64,000 nucleotides of DNA from Pseudomonadota bacterium (GTDB lineage Bacteria; Pseudomonadota; Gammaproteobacteria; Steroidobacterales; Steroidobacteraceae), in NCBI GenBank assembly GCA_018241425.1, contig JAFEDU010000001.1, forward strand, positions 1,178,001 through 1,242,000. The letters run 5' to 3'. This document shows, one piece after another, positions 1-9,254 of the stretch. The first letter of the stretch is position 1. Each line of letters starts with the position of its first letter. The notes below the pieces were generated by a model. It was not told the DNA's origin. It saw nothing but the letters and a program-made list of their open reading frames with translations, and searched no databases. A program made the position numbers and the translations under genes.

Positions 1-243
1 CGCTTGGACTCGGACGCGGGACAATTCTCAGCGGCTCGACCGGGACCCCGTACGCCTGCGCCCGCCTCTCGAATTCCGTCGGGGGCGTGCCGGGGTCGCG
101 CATGCTTCCTACGACCGGGGAGTCTCCGCGCTCCTGCTGCTCGCGAGCCAGATACAATAGAATCCTCTCCGCACCATATACCCCTTCGCTGTGAATCAAA
201 TGGAGAATTCGCATTTGGACTCTGAACGGCGGAGTCTCAGGAA
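1..243. other. Left-edge leader without a supported gene
   Basis: I see no convincing coding region here; the only open frame is arginine/proline-rich and resembles no family. A TACAAT element at 153-158 could be a -10 box for the gene at 244 but has no clear -35 partner. A GGAG Shine-Dalgarno-like sequence lies about 10 bases before that gene. Confidence 0.4.
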
Positions 244-837
244 ATGACCTGGCGGCGCTGCCGGTCGCTGATGGCTTCGGATCTGTGGCGATACAACGCC
301 AGGCTCGGAGCGCGCGAGTTCTGGTTGCAACTCATCGTGACCCCGGGGTTCCGCTATACGGTACTGCTGCGCCTTTACGCCTGGGCGCGAACCCAGCGCT
401 GGTGCGGCTGCGGAATCCGGCAGCTACTCGTCGTCCTGCTGCATCACTACTCGATTCGCTATGGGATCGACATCTCACGAGACGTCTCCATCGGCAGTGG
501 CCTGTATATCGGGCATTTCGGCGGCATCTTCGTGAACCAGCAGGTCGTCATCGGGGACAACTGCAACCTGTCGCACGGGGTCACCCTCGGACAGGTCAAT
601 CGCGGACCGCGTGCGGGCTGCCCAACGATCGGCAACAACGTTTACATCGGCCCCGGCGCCAAGGTGATCGGACGAATCACCATAGGCGACTATGCCGCCA
701 TTGGGGCGAATGCGGTCGTGGTGAATGACGTCGCCCCGCGCACGGCCGTCGCCGGGATCCCGGCCCGGCCGGTGTCCGACATCGGATCGGACGGGTACGT
801 GAACCGTACTGATTACCCAGCCATTGCACCCGACTGA
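244..837 (+). CDS. Serine O-acetyltransferase-like hexapeptide-repeat acetyltransferase
   Basis: This 197-residue protein is a left-handed beta-helix acetyltransferase. Hexapeptide repeats run from about residue 75 to 165, with imperfect [LIV]-G-x4 units such as IGSGLYIGHFGG, IGDNCNLSHGVTLG and IGNNVYIGPGAKVIG, followed by the AGIPARPV end motif typical of CysE/colanic-acid-type acetyltransferases. The N-terminal ~70 residues are a helical lead-in. By family it transfers acetyl from acetyl-CoA to a hydroxyl of serine or a sugar. It converges, 14 bases apart, on the EPS operon, so O-acetylation of the exopolysaccharide is a reasonable inference. It is shorter than housekeeping CysE (about 270 aa), which argues against a primary role in cysteine synthesis. 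A GGAG Shine-Dalgarno supports the ATG at 244. Confidence 0.85.
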   Translation: MTWRRCRSLMASDLWRYNARLGAREFWLQLIVTPGFRYTVLLRLYAWARTQRWCGCGIRQLLVVLLHHYSIRYGIDISRDVSIGSGLYIGHFGGIFVNQQVVIGDNCNLSHGVTLGQVNRGPRAGCPTIGNNVYIGPGAKVIGRITIGDYAAIGANAVVVNDVAPRTAVAGIPARPVSDIGSDGYVNRTDYPAIAPD

Positions 838-851
838 TTGGCAGCGGGCAG

Positions 852-1760
852 TCATGGCGCGCGCTTGGTTATGAGGCTGCGCGCAATGGCACGCCAGGCG
901 GGTCGATACCAGGGCACGAAGCGCAGCGCCCGCAAGTAGTCTTGCAGGGCGGCACCCCAGTTCCGCTCCTGCCACAAGGTCATGTCGCCGCGACCGCAGT
1001 AGGTGTGTGCCCATGCGCGTCGCGCAACGTGGTCGTCGACGATTCCCGGGTGACGCTCCAGGAACGACGACATGATGCGAATCGCCGACTGATACCGCTT
1101 GCGGTAGTTCTTCGACATCTGCCCGGCCCAGATTCGGTAGCGCACGGTGACTTCCGGCACGAAATCGAACTGGTAGTGGGCGGACAGCCGGAGCCACAGA
1201 TCGTAGTCGATACCCATGCCGAGGGTCTCGTCGAAGGCGCCGACCCGACGCAGGCACTCACTGCGCACGACGCCTGCCGAGTAGCAGACGAAGTTCTCCA
1301 CCAGCAGGGCGCCTGTAACCCAGCCGCGCCGCATCGGGGTCACCCCCTTCTGTAGCTTACCGCCGCCCCCATCCATGCACTCGTAGTCGGAGTACACCAC
1401 GCCGATCTCGGGCCTTCCGCGGAACAGCGCCATCTGCCGCTCCAGCTTCCCGGGCAGCCACACATCGTCGGCATCGAGAAACGCAATCGTGTCGCCCCGG
1501 GCGAGCGCGACGCCCTGGTTCTTGGCGCGCGCCTGGCCGGCATTTTCCTGCCGATGAACCCGTACCCGCGGATCGTCATGCCAGCGGGCCACGACCGCGG
1601 GTGTATCGTCAGTCGAACCGTCGTCGACGATCTGGACCTCGAGATTCCGGTAGGTCTGAGCCAGCGCGGACTCAACCGCCTGCGGCAGGTACTGCCCCAT
1701 GTTGTAGGTCGCAATGACGACCGAGACCAGACCACCGCCGTCCTCAGGATCCATAGGCAT
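852..1760 (-). CDS. Family 2 glycosyltransferase, last gene of EPS locus 1
   Basis: Inverting GT-A glycosyltransferase of about 302 residues. It shows the family-2 opening VSVVIATYN, a nucleotide-binding DDGSTDDT segment and the metal-binding FLDADDVW (DxD) segment. A WLRLSAHY region lies near residue 200, and no membrane segment is visible. The frame is open to a TTG at 1772, but the ATG at 1760 overlaps the stop codon of the preceding gene (TGATG), a typical sign of translational coupling, so I use it; an ATG at 1754 is also possible. It should add one sugar from a nucleotide-sugar donor to the lipid-linked EPS repeat. Donor and acceptor cannot be read from the sequence. Confidence 0.9.
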   Translation of the reverse strand: MPMDPEDGGGLVSVVIATYNMGQYLPQAVESALAQTYRNLEVQIVDDGSTDDTPAVVARWHDDPRVRVHRQENAGQARAKNQGVALARGDTIAFLDADDVWLPGKLERQMALFRGRPEIGVVYSDYECMDGGGGKLQKGVTPMRRGWVTGALLVENFVCYSAGVVRSECLRRVGAFDETLGMGIDYDLWLRLSAHYQFDFVPEVTVRYRIWAGQMSKNYRKRYQSAIRIMSSFLERHPGIVDDHVARRAWAHTYCGRGDMTLWQERNWGAALQDYLRALRFVPWYRPAWRAIARSLITKRAP

Positions 1761-3103
1761 CAGATCTGGCAAATGGAAAAACGGTACTTGCCCGAGCGTT
1801 CCTGGGGAATCCTCTCGAGGTAGCTCGCCCGGAATTCGATCCCGGGCCCGAATACATGCTGCATTTCCCTGATGAGCGCCACTTCGGTCTCCTGCGAGAA
1901 ATCAGGCGCCCTGACGACATTGAGCTGGATCAGATCCACGGCAGTCTGAACAATCTGGAGTTGTTCGATGCCTTCGATCGCCGTGAGAGTGCGTTCAACC
2001 AGCGATACTCCCGCCACCATCGAGCCATCGCGACGCTTCAGGTAGTCCGCCACGCGTCCGACCACACGCTCCATCAGCGGCAGTCCACGCCCGCAGGGGC
2101 AGCGACGCGCAGTCGGAACGCCGACATCCTCGATTCGATACCGGATGAGCGGCATCGCATAGTTGAGGAGGTCCGTCACCACGATCGCCCCCTCCTCCCC
2201 GGGCTGCGCGGCAGTGCCGTCGGGGCGCAGGAACTCGACGTAGAGATGCTCGATGTTCAGGTGTAGCCCTGAGTGAACCTCGCATTCGCAGGCAATCAGC
2301 CCTACCTCCTCGCAACCGTAGCGATCGGTGACCTTGCAGCCAAACGCCGCTTCGATGACGTCGCGCTCGTTGGCGAGGAGCATCATCGAGGTTGACACGA
2401 TCCCGCGCGGCCGCAGGTCACGGATGCCTTTTTCGGCCAGATAGCGGGAAAAGACGAATAAGGAATGCGAGTGGCCGAACAACACCTCGGGACGCTCGGC
2501 GCGCCACAGGTCGACGAACGCCCTCATGGTCTGCTCGTTCAGGTTGATGGTGTCGAGATATATGAACCTGTCGAGCAGCCGCGCGCGCAGCCGTTCCTTG
2601 AAAGTCCTCGGTATCGGAGGGTTGCCCCACAGTGCCGCGACCTTCATGCCGTGGCGGTAACCGGCCCACTGGTCGGATCGCATGGCATCGGCGATCCGCG
2701 TCTCGAGCCAGGCCCGGTCGAAATACGTGGTCAGGGAGACGCCTGTGGAACCCCCGGTCTTGTGCTGCCCAAGCTGCGAGCGGTCGTAGCCCCGCGCGAG
2801 GATGTCGTCGGTGGAAGCGCGGATCGCGCTCTTGGTAAGCAGCGGCAGCCGCGCGAATGACTGGGACTCGAATTGCGTGGCGTCGAATCCGCTCTCGCGG
2901 AAAAGCCGGGTGTAGAAGGGAGACCGATCGGCAGCATGCCGTAGAAGTGCTTCAAGTTTCAGCCGCTGCCGTCGCTCCAGCTCCTCCTGCGGGAGCCACT
3001 GGGAGCGCTCGAGCTCCCGCAGCACGCGAAGGCGTCGGCTTCGATCCTTGAGGTCCCAGAGGGGATGAAATACGTGCCTCGACAGGGCACTCATCACCGC
3101 CAT
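1760..3103 (-). CDS. CapK/phenylacetate-CoA ligase-like adenylate-forming protein
   Basis: A 447-residue member of the phenylacetate-CoA ligase (PaaK/CapK) branch of adenylating enzymes. Visible features are the phosphate-binding KTGGSTGVSL motif, the RYGCEEVG core, a cysteine-rich CECEVHSG and CPCGRGLP pair, and a C-terminal SGKYRF segment. The frame is open further upstream, but that part lies inside the preceding glycosyltransferase gene. The ATG at 3103 begins 4 bases after that gene's stop and gives the expected N-terminus. CapK-like proteins are common in EPS and exosortase loci, where activation of an acid used to decorate the polymer has been proposed; the substrate is unknown. Confidence 0.88.
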   Translation of the reverse strand: MAVMSALSRHVFHPLWDLKDRSRRLRVLRELERSQWLPQEELERRQRLKLEALLRHAADRSPFYTRLFRESGFDATQFESQSFARLPLLTKSAIRASTDDILARGYDRSQLGQHKTGGSTGVSLTTYFDRAWLETRIADAMRSDQWAGYRHGMKVAALWGNPPIPRTFKERLRARLLDRFIYLDTINLNEQTMRAFVDLWRAERPEVLFGHSHSLFVFSRYLAEKGIRDLRPRGIVSTSMMLLANERDVIEAAFGCKVTDRYGCEEVGLIACECEVHSGLHLNIEHLYVEFLRPDGTAAQPGEEGAIVVTDLLNYAMPLIRYRIEDVGVPTARRCPCGRGLPLMERVVGRVADYLKRRDGSMVAGVSLVERTLTAIEGIEQLQIVQTAVDLIQLNVVRAPDFSQETEVALIREMQHVFGPGIEFRASYLERIPQERSGKYRFSICQI

Positions 3104-3107
3104 TTTG

Positions 3108-4265
3108 CTACCCGGTCCGCGGCTGCCAGACAGTCTGTTTCTCGCCACGCACGAATCGCGCGAAGGCCACCGCGGAGGCCCAGTTGAGCAGGATAAAATA
3201 GAAGAGATACCGCGCAAGCCCGAAGTCCCGGATGCGCCGCGGGCCGAAGGCTGCCAGCAGTACCAGCACGGCCGCCACGCACTGAGCCCCGGCAAGCGCC
3301 GTGTACAGCGGCGCATGTGCCAGCAACACCCAGTTCAGCAGCGCCGCCACTCCCAGGGGCAGGAAACTCAGGTAGCGCAGCAGCTTGTGCGACAACAGCT
3401 GCCAGCCGAACAGTGGATATCGTATCGGGTTCAACAGGGCATGCATGTCCCAGAGCGCCCAGAACGCCCGCAAGGCGACTCGCACCCTCATCCGGTACTC
3501 CCCGGAGTGCGTGCTCAGAGTCTCCTCCTCGAGTATTGCCCGCGGCGCGAATACGACCCGGTAGCCCTGCTCCACGATGGTCAGCGGCTGCACCAGATCG
3601 GGCAGCTGGTCGGGGCGCATCGGGCGGTAGAGGCTGCGCCGGACGGCATCCACGCCCCCATCGACGCCGACGATCGATCCGATCTGCGTCTCCCAAGTGC
3701 GCAGCGCATTCTCGTAGCGCATGTACGCGCTGCAGCCGTCACCGATGAGCGAACCGTGTGGATCCACATAGACCATCCGGCCGGTGACGTAGCCAACGCG
3801 GGGATCTGAGAAAGAGGCGACGAGTTCGCGGATTGCGTCCTTTCGGTACATGGAGTTCGCGTCCGCGAACACCACGATCTCGCCGGTGGCCTTGGACACG
3901 AGGCGGTTCAGGGCGGCCGTCTTGCCGGCGCGGGGTTCCTGCCGGAATACCTTAACCCGCGGGTACTTCTGGGCGAGCCGGTTGAGGACGGCGTCGGTCT
4001 CGTCGGTCGAGGCATCGGACGCGACCAGGATCTCCAGCTGGCTCTCCGGATAGTCCTGGCCCAGTTTGTTGAGGACGGTGGCCTCGATGTGGGCCGCCTC
4101 GTTGTAGGCGGAGATCACGACACTGACGGCAGGGGTCGCCGGCCGCGCCAGCACGGGCCGCGCATGGATGAATCGCAGCACGTAGACGCACAGCGGATAG
4201 CCGGCGTAGGGATACATCCCGATCCCCAGGCACAGCCAAAACCAGAATTCGATCGAGCTCGACAT
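3108..4265 (-). CDS. Membrane glycosyltransferase family 2 (processive type)
   Basis: 385-residue membrane glycosyltransferase. An N-terminal membrane segment is followed by a GT-A domain (SVVISAYNE near residue 50, ASDASTDET, and FADANSMY as the DxD-like segment), a VGVDGGVDAVRR acceptor region, and three to four C-terminal membrane segments. The end, RGEKQTVWQP, is nearly the same as in the gene at 31128-32285, which also encodes 385 residues; both share an LNP-I/V-RY...WQL.SHK.LRY block, so the two are paralogues. The architecture resembles hyaluronan/cellulose-synthase-like transferases working at the inner membrane. It lies 4 bases upstream of the CapK-like gene and 10 bases downstream of the barrel gene in one operon. 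Confidence 0.9.
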   Translation of the reverse strand: MSSSIEFWFWLCLGIGMYPYAGYPLCVYVLRFIHARPVLARPATPAVSVVISAYNEAAHIEATVLNKLGQDYPESQLEILVASDASTDETDAVLNRLAQKYPRVKVFRQEPRAGKTAALNRLVSKATGEIVVFADANSMYRKDAIRELVASFSDPRVGYVTGRMVYVDPHGSLIGDGCSAYMRYENALRTWETQIGSIVGVDGGVDAVRRSLYRPMRPDQLPDLVQPLTIVEQGYRVVFAPRAILEEETLSTHSGEYRMRVRVALRAFWALWDMHALLNPIRYPLFGWQLLSHKLLRYLSFLPLGVAALLNWVLLAHAPLYTALAGAQCVAAVLVLLAAFGPRRIRDFGLARYLFYFILLNWASAVAFARFVRGEKQTVWQPRTG

Positions 4266-4275
4266 TCGTGAGCCG

Positions 4276-5832
4276 TCAGCGACCGAGCATCGGCTGGTAG
4301 CCCGGCGCCGTGGGGGTCATGAGCGTGTCCGGGGCCTGAGCGGCGCGCGTCAGCGCGTAGGTCGCGGTCACCCCGATCTGGTTGTCGTTGTAACCGTCCG
4401 GGTTGACGGAGGTGTGGGCATAGAAGAAGCGCAACCCCACCTTGGGGCCCAGGCGCCACCGCAGCGTCCCGATCGCGGTCACGCTGTGTTGCGAGAAGTT
4501 CTCGGTGAAATTGTCGTGCTCGTAGATCACCCCGAGCTCTGCGCTGAAGGGCAGGTTGATCTGCCGCGTTGCCAGCGCGTTGAGCTGCTTGGAATCGTGG
4601 TTCAGCTGCGGGGTCTGCTGATACTTGTTCGAATAACTCAGCGCATTGACCGTGACCGACGTCCGTCCCGTGTCGTACGCCCACGTCCCGCCGTACTCCC
4701 GGTAGGTAAAGGGCTGCCCGTTGGCGAGGTTCTGCTGCTGGTTGCCGGGAACCGGCTGGCTGAGGTTGAGCTGGAAGAGGTTCGCGGAGTCGGTGATCTG
4801 CTTCGTGGCATGGATCGAGACCCGCTGCGTCTTGGAGATCAGGCGCGCGAGCGACACGGTCCAGTTCACGCCGCTCGGACTTTGGGCGCTTGAGCTCGTG
4901 GTTCCGCCCGTGGCCAGGGGACTCGCGAGCAATGCAAGCGGCATCCCCGGGAAGAAGGCGGCTACCGACTGAACGTCGCCGTGGATGTGGATCGGCGGCA
5001 CTCCCGAGCCGGAACTCGAATCCAGGCGCGCGATCTGGTAGCCGGCCTGCGCGTCGAGGTACGTGCGGGAGTCCGTGAGGTGGAATCCGGCCATGCCCTG
5101 CTCGTACGCGAAATCCGTGTTGTCCGTGGTATCGACAAACTTGACGCGGCTATACGTGCCCAGCACGTAGGCACTGAACGCACTCGAGAAGGCGCGCTCG
5201 ATCCTGAGGTCGCCGCCGTAGCGGTGACTGTTGATGTTCACGTAGTAGGTCGACTTGGAGTCCGAGTACACGTCCGAGTACGTGCCGTCGATCGTTATCG
5301 TGGTGCGCAGCGTGGGCTTGAGGACCAGCTGGGGCCCGGTGGTGAGGTAGTTGATGCTCTCGAGGTTGTCCGGATTGATCGGGCCTTCCTGATTGATGAT
5401 GGCCTGGCTGAACGTGTCCCGCACGGTCCAGGCCAGGGTTCCCGGCACGATCTTGAACTCGCCAAAGGCATCGGCGTAGCCGAACGGCTGCGTCGAGAAG
5501 TCGGACTTGAAGTACTTCACCAGCGCGATGTCGGCGTCGACGTGGTAGTCGAAACGCGGCGCGTTCAGTCGCTCCGTGTTCCCCACCAGGCCGATCATGG
5601 CGATGGTGTCACCCGCCCCGCCCGGGGCGAGGTCTACGTTGTCGTTGTAGATGAGGCCGGCCTGCGCCTCGAGCACGTCGCCGTGGCGGGAGCCCGCCTG
5701 GTTCAGGAACAGGCTCTGGATCGTGAGCGGGCTGGCCTGGGCCGCCGCCGCCTCCGACAGGAACAGCAGCGCAAGTCCAATTCCGAGACGGCCCGCCCAA
5801 CGACGGACCACCATAAGCATGTTCATCGCCAC
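4276..5832 (-). CDS. Outer-membrane beta-barrel protein of EPS/exosortase locus
   Basis: 518 residues with a clear signal peptide (hydrophobic core around residues 16-31, AAAAQA cleavage region). The rest consists of alternating polar/aromatic strands ending in an aromatic-rich terminal segment, as in beta-barrels of the BBP2/PEP-CTERM-system-associated group. No enzyme motif is visible. It sits directly downstream of the tyrosine kinase and upstream of the glycosyltransferase, the usual place for the EPS-associated outer-membrane protein, and may form or line the secretion channel or help anchor the polymer. An ATG at 5826 is an alternative start. Function is inferred from position and fold only. 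Confidence 0.8.
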   Translation of the reverse strand: MAMNMLMVVRRWAGRLGIGLALLFLSEAAAAQASPLTIQSLFLNQAGSRHGDVLEAQAGLIYNDNVDLAPGGAGDTIAMIGLVGNTERLNAPRFDYHVDADIALVKYFKSDFSTQPFGYADAFGEFKIVPGTLAWTVRDTFSQAIINQEGPINPDNLESINYLTTGPQLVLKPTLRTTITIDGTYSDVYSDSKSTYYVNINSHRYGGDLRIERAFSSAFSAYVLGTYSRVKFVDTTDNTDFAYEQGMAGFHLTDSRTYLDAQAGYQIARLDSSSGSGVPPIHIHGDVQSVAAFFPGMPLALLASPLATGGTTSSSAQSPSGVNWTVSLARLISKTQRVSIHATKQITDSANLFQLNLSQPVPGNQQQNLANGQPFTYREYGGTWAYDTGRTSVTVNALSYSNKYQQTPQLNHDSKQLNALATRQINLPFSAELGVIYEHDNFTENFSQHSVTAIGTLRWRLGPKVGLRFFYAHTSVNPDGYNDNQIGVTATYALTRAAQAPDTLMTPTAPGYQPMLGR

Positions 5833-5848
5833 CCCTTCCCCGCGCCGC

Positions 5849-6733
5849 CTAAGCGTCGCTGTCTTTCTCGGCCGGTTTGCTGTGGGTGTAGCGGTAGTAG
5901 TAGCCCGCGTGTGGCTGCTTGGTGCTCTGGTTCAGCACCAGCGACACCGACTTGCTCTCCGACAGCGTCTCGATTGCATCCAGCACCACGTGCTGCGGCG
6001 TGTCATCGGCGCGCACGACCACGACGATCTGGCCGGCCACTTCCGTGAGCACCTGGGACTCCGTCGTCAACAGCAGCGGCGCGGAATCGAATATCACCAG
6101 GCGCGACTTGTCCTGGTTGGCGAGCTGGGCTGCGACCTCGCTCATGCGGGCACTCGCCAGGAGCTCCGTGGCATTGGGGTCCTGGTGGCCGGCCGGCAGG
6201 AACGACAGCCCCGGCACGTCGGTCGGCAGGATGGCCGAGGCCAGTGCCAGCGTCGGGTCCTTGATGACATCCAGCAGTCCCCGGGCGTCATCGGCGCCCA
6301 GCACCTGGCTGAGGCGCGGGTTCACGACGTCGCCGTCGACCAGGAGCACCGTCACGTCCTCTTCGAGACGCATGCTGAGCGCCAGATTGAGCGAGGTGAA
6401 GGTCTTGCCCTCCCCGGGCACCGCACTGGCGATCATGAGGAGGTTCCCCTGCGGCAGCGGCTCGACGCCACGGCCCAGGGCATGGTTGATCAGGGGACGC
6501 TTGATCTGGCGGTACTGCTGCGCGATCTCGCGTTCCTGGTGGGCCGGGGGCAGGAGCCCCGCGACCCGCAGCGCATCCACATCCAGCGGTACCACCCGGC
6601 CGGTCGGTGCGGGCGCCGCATCCAGACGCCGCGCGGCACCGGGGGACGGGCCGGCTGCGGCCGTACGCTCGCGCGCCGGGGCCTCCCCCCGCGAGGCCTG
6701 CAAGCGCTTGATCGCGTTCTCGATGACGCTCAT
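5849..6733 (-). CDS. XrtA-type tyrosine autokinase (CpsD/CapB family)
   Basis: A 294-residue bacterial tyrosine kinase of the exosortase-associated group. It has the N-terminal MSVIENAIKRL signature of this group, a Walker A SAVPGEGKT with the lysine at residue 110, a Walker A' VLLVDGD, a Walker B LVIFDSAPLL and a C-terminal tyrosine cluster (YYYRY) for autophosphorylation. It has no membrane segment and would pair with the chain-length protein just upstream, whose stop codon it overlaps by 4 bases (ATGA). In such systems kinase phosphorylation controls polymer length and export. A second paralogue lies at 40549-41451. Confidence 0.93.
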   Translation of the reverse strand: MSVIENAIKRLQASRGEAPARERTAAAGPSPGAARRLDAAPAPTGRVVPLDVDALRVAGLLPPAHQEREIAQQYRQIKRPLINHALGRGVEPLPQGNLLMIASAVPGEGKTFTSLNLALSMRLEEDVTVLLVDGDVVNPRLSQVLGADDARGLLDVIKDPTLALASAILPTDVPGLSFLPAGHQDPNATELLASARMSEVAAQLANQDKSRLVIFDSAPLLLTTESQVLTEVAGQIVVVVRADDTPQHVVLDAIETLSESKSVSLVLNQSTKQPHAGYYYRYTHSKPAEKDSDA

Positions 6734-8301
6734 GTGCCGAGGCCGTGAATCAGCCGCGCGGTCGGCCCCTGAACGGCGAGCGTGATCAGTCCCAGGAGGA
6801 CGAGCGCTCCGGCCGCGAGCGAATAAGCCCAGATCGTCCGGCGTCCCTGCGCGCGGTGGCGCTCGAGCCAGGTCATGCTGACTGAGCCCAGCACCGGCAG
6901 CTGGGTGAGTTCGGTGAGCTGGCGGGTGCTGGTGAACACCGGGCGCAGCTGGTGCATGAAGTAGGCAACGCCGATCCCGGCAGCCAGGCCCCCCAGCAGC
7001 ACCGTGAGGATCAGGCGCACGCGATCCGGGCCGACCGGCCGGTCACTCCCGGTCGGGGGGTCCACGATGTCGAAGCGCACCACGCCGGTCTCGTCGGCCT
7101 GGTCGGACAGCTTGGCGCGGTTCAGGCGTTCGACGAGCGCCTGGTACTGCCCCTTGGTGATGTCGTAGTCGCGGTTGAGCCGCGCGTACTCCGCTTCAAC
7201 CTCCGGGGCGGTGTTGATCATCTTGCGCAGGTCGTCGATGCGCGTCTGGGAATCGTTCACCTGGCGCTGGGCGGCGGCCACCTCCACGTCGGCCTGGCTC
7301 AGCTGCAGGCGGATGCCCTGGTAGACCGGGTTGTTGGCAAGCCCGGTGGCCGCAATCGCCGCCTGGTCGCCGCGTCGTACCGCCGCCATCTCGGTGGCCT
7401 GGCGCTTTCTCAAGTCATCCAGCGCCTGGCGCGCGGCCACGACGTCCGGGTGCTTGTCGGTGTAGCGCAGCAGGAGCTCGTCCAGGCGCCCCTGCGCCTC
7501 GCGGATGGCGCTGGCGGTATCGGCGGGGCTTCCCGCCCCCGTGGCGCCGAGCACCGGCACCTCGCTCGAGAGCTGGCGCCGCAGCTCGTCGCGCTTCTGC
7601 TCGGCTACCTGCAGGGCCAGCCGGTCGCGGTTGAGATTGTCCGAGTCGTTCTGCAGGCGCGTGAAGTAGTCCCCGCCCGTGGCCCCGGGCACCAGACCGC
7701 CGTTCTTGCGCTTGAAGTCCGCGAGCGAGCCCTCGGCGGTCTGCAGCTTGCGGTCGTATTCGGCGATCTGGTCCTTCAGGAACTTCTGGGCCTGCTCGGA
7801 CCCTTCCTCCGTGATGCCGAGCGTGTTCGACATGAACAGGTGCAGCAGCTCCTCCACGACCTGGTGCGCCGCCCGCGGGTTGGTGTCGGTGTAGGTGATC
7901 GTGTAGAGGTCGGCCGGCGCGTTCTTGTCGGCGTTGACCTCGACGACCAGGCGCTGACGCAGGGCATCGATGATCGCCAGCTGCTGGGAGTGGGAAGCGG
8001 AGGCGTATCCGGGCACGGCCAGCTTCGCCACCCGTTCCAGCTGCGGGCCGCCCAGCAGTGCCGAGCGCACGGCCTCGATGCGGGCGGCGATGTTGGACTC
8101 GACCGCGATGCCTGCGGTCACCTGGCTGAGCCGCGTGCGGGTATCGACGTACACGCGCGCCCAGGCACTGTAGGTGTCCGGGATCAAGAGCACGACGATC
8201 CAGCCCACGACGCAGATGACCCAGGCGACCAGCATCGCCGTCCAGCGAAAGCGCCAGACGCCGCGGATCTGCTCGAGGATGAAATCTAGGGCTGCGTTCA
8301 T
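6730..8301 (-). CDS. XrtA-system polysaccharide chain-length determinant
   Basis: 523-residue Wzz/GumC-like co-polymerase. An N-terminal membrane helix near residues 22-42 is followed by a Wzz domain, long coiled-coil stretches (about residues 160-400) and a second membrane region near residues 430-455. An extra C-terminal hydrophobic segment follows a PVLGSVSMTW stretch. The AEYARLNRDYD motif is characteristic of the exosortase-associated group. The frame continues 14 codons further, but the ATG at 8301 sits 7 bases after the stop of the export gene and starts the normal MNAALDFI. It should set EPS chain length at the inner membrane together with the kinase. The gene at 41448-43079 is a paralogue. 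Confidence 0.92.
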   Translation of the reverse strand: MNAALDFILEQIRGVWRFRWTAMLVAWVICVVGWIVVLLIPDTYSAWARVYVDTRTRLSQVTAGIAVESNIAARIEAVRSALLGGPQLERVAKLAVPGYASASHSQQLAIIDALRQRLVVEVNADKNAPADLYTITYTDTNPRAAHQVVEELLHLFMSNTLGITEEGSEQAQKFLKDQIAEYDRKLQTAEGSLADFKRKNGGLVPGATGGDYFTRLQNDSDNLNRDRLALQVAEQKRDELRRQLSSEVPVLGATGAGSPADTASAIREAQGRLDELLLRYTDKHPDVVAARQALDDLRKRQATEMAAVRRGDQAAIAATGLANNPVYQGIRLQLSQADVEVAAAQRQVNDSQTRIDDLRKMINTAPEVEAEYARLNRDYDITKGQYQALVERLNRAKLSDQADETGVVRFDIVDPPTGSDRPVGPDRVRLILTVLLGGLAAGIGVAYFMHQLRPVFTSTRQLTELTQLPVLGSVSMTWLERHRAQGRRTIWAYSLAAGALVLLGLITLAVQGPTARLIHGLGT

Positions 8302-8308
8302 GCTCAGG

Positions 8309-9016
8309 CTAGAAGATCGACTGCGGCACGACCAGCACGTCACCGGGCTTCAGCGGAATGTTTTCCTTGATGTCGCCGGAGTTCACGAGGTCCGCGAGCT
8401 TTATATGGATGACGGTTTCCTTGCCATTGACCACGCGGATGAGCTTGGAGCGGTTGCCGGAGGCGAACTGCCCGAGGCCACCGACCTCAAGCACCGCATC
8501 GAGCACCGTCATGCCCTCGCGGTAGGGAAGCGCCATCGGGTGGGCCACCTGCCCGACCACCTTCACGAGGCTGAAGGCGCTCGCGGCGGTGGTCACGATG
8601 ATGTTGACCTTCGGCGTGCGCACGTACTCGGCGAGCACGCCTTCCATGTCGCGCGCCAGCTGGGGCGCGGTCTTGCCGACCGCCACCATGTCCTCGACGA
8701 GCGGGGTCGAGATCTTGCCGTCGGGGCGTACCGGGACGCTCACCGAGAGCTCGGGGTTACGCCAGACGAAGACCTGCAGCGTATCGCCCGGGCCGATGAT
8801 GTAGTCGGGACTCACGGCTGGGGCCGCAGGCGACGCGGGACTTGCGCCCGTGCCCGCGGCGGCCCCGGCCGGAGCAGTCGCCCCAGCCGGTGCGCTCGCC
8901 GTGACCTGCGCCGGGGCCGCAGGGGTGGAGGTCGCGTACGGGCTCGAGGCGCAACTGATGATTAGTGGAGTTAAAGCCAGCCATCCGGCCAGCGTCAGCA
9001 CGCTTGGACGTCGCAT
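8309..9016 (-). CDS. Polysaccharide export lipoprotein (Wza-like, exosortase-associated)
   Basis: 235 residues. The signal peptide ends in a lipobox (LIISC, Cys22), followed by an Ala/Pro/Gly-rich linker to about residue 75. Next comes a polysaccharide export domain opening with YIIGPGDTLQV, and then an SLBB-type segment (VKVVGQVAHP, LDAVLEVGGL). Size and architecture match the small exosortase-system export proteins rather than full-length Wza. It is the first gene of the operon that runs down to 852 and would form the periplasmic/outer-membrane exit for the polymer. I use the ATG at 9016, which gives a compact signal peptide; an ATG six codons upstream is possible. Confidence 0.92.
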   Translation of the reverse strand: MRRPSVLTLAGWLALTPLIISCASSPYATSTPAAPAQVTASAPAGATAPAGAAAGTGASPASPAAPAVSPDYIIGPGDTLQVFVWRNPELSVSVPVRPDGKISTPLVEDMVAVGKTAPQLARDMEGVLAEYVRTPKVNIIVTTAASAFSLVKVVGQVAHPMALPYREGMTVLDAVLEVGGLGQFASGNRSKLIRVVNGKETVIHIKLADLVNSGDIKENIPLKPGDVLVVPQSIF

Positions 9017-9254
9017 ACCCCTTCCTGGGCTCAAAAGTTGAGACTATCAAAAGCAAAGGGGCGAAACCCGTTGAAATTACGGATCTGCCAACCCCGGATT
9101 AAGACAGTCCGATCAGCAGTTTGTAGGTGTTTTGCCGGGCGGCTCTCAGGTCCGCTCCGTCTCCCCATGGCGACGCGAAGCTTACTGGCCGGCGTCTGTA
9201 CCCGGCGTGAACCAAATCACACTCGCCGGCCACGCGCCCGCGAAATATGTCCGC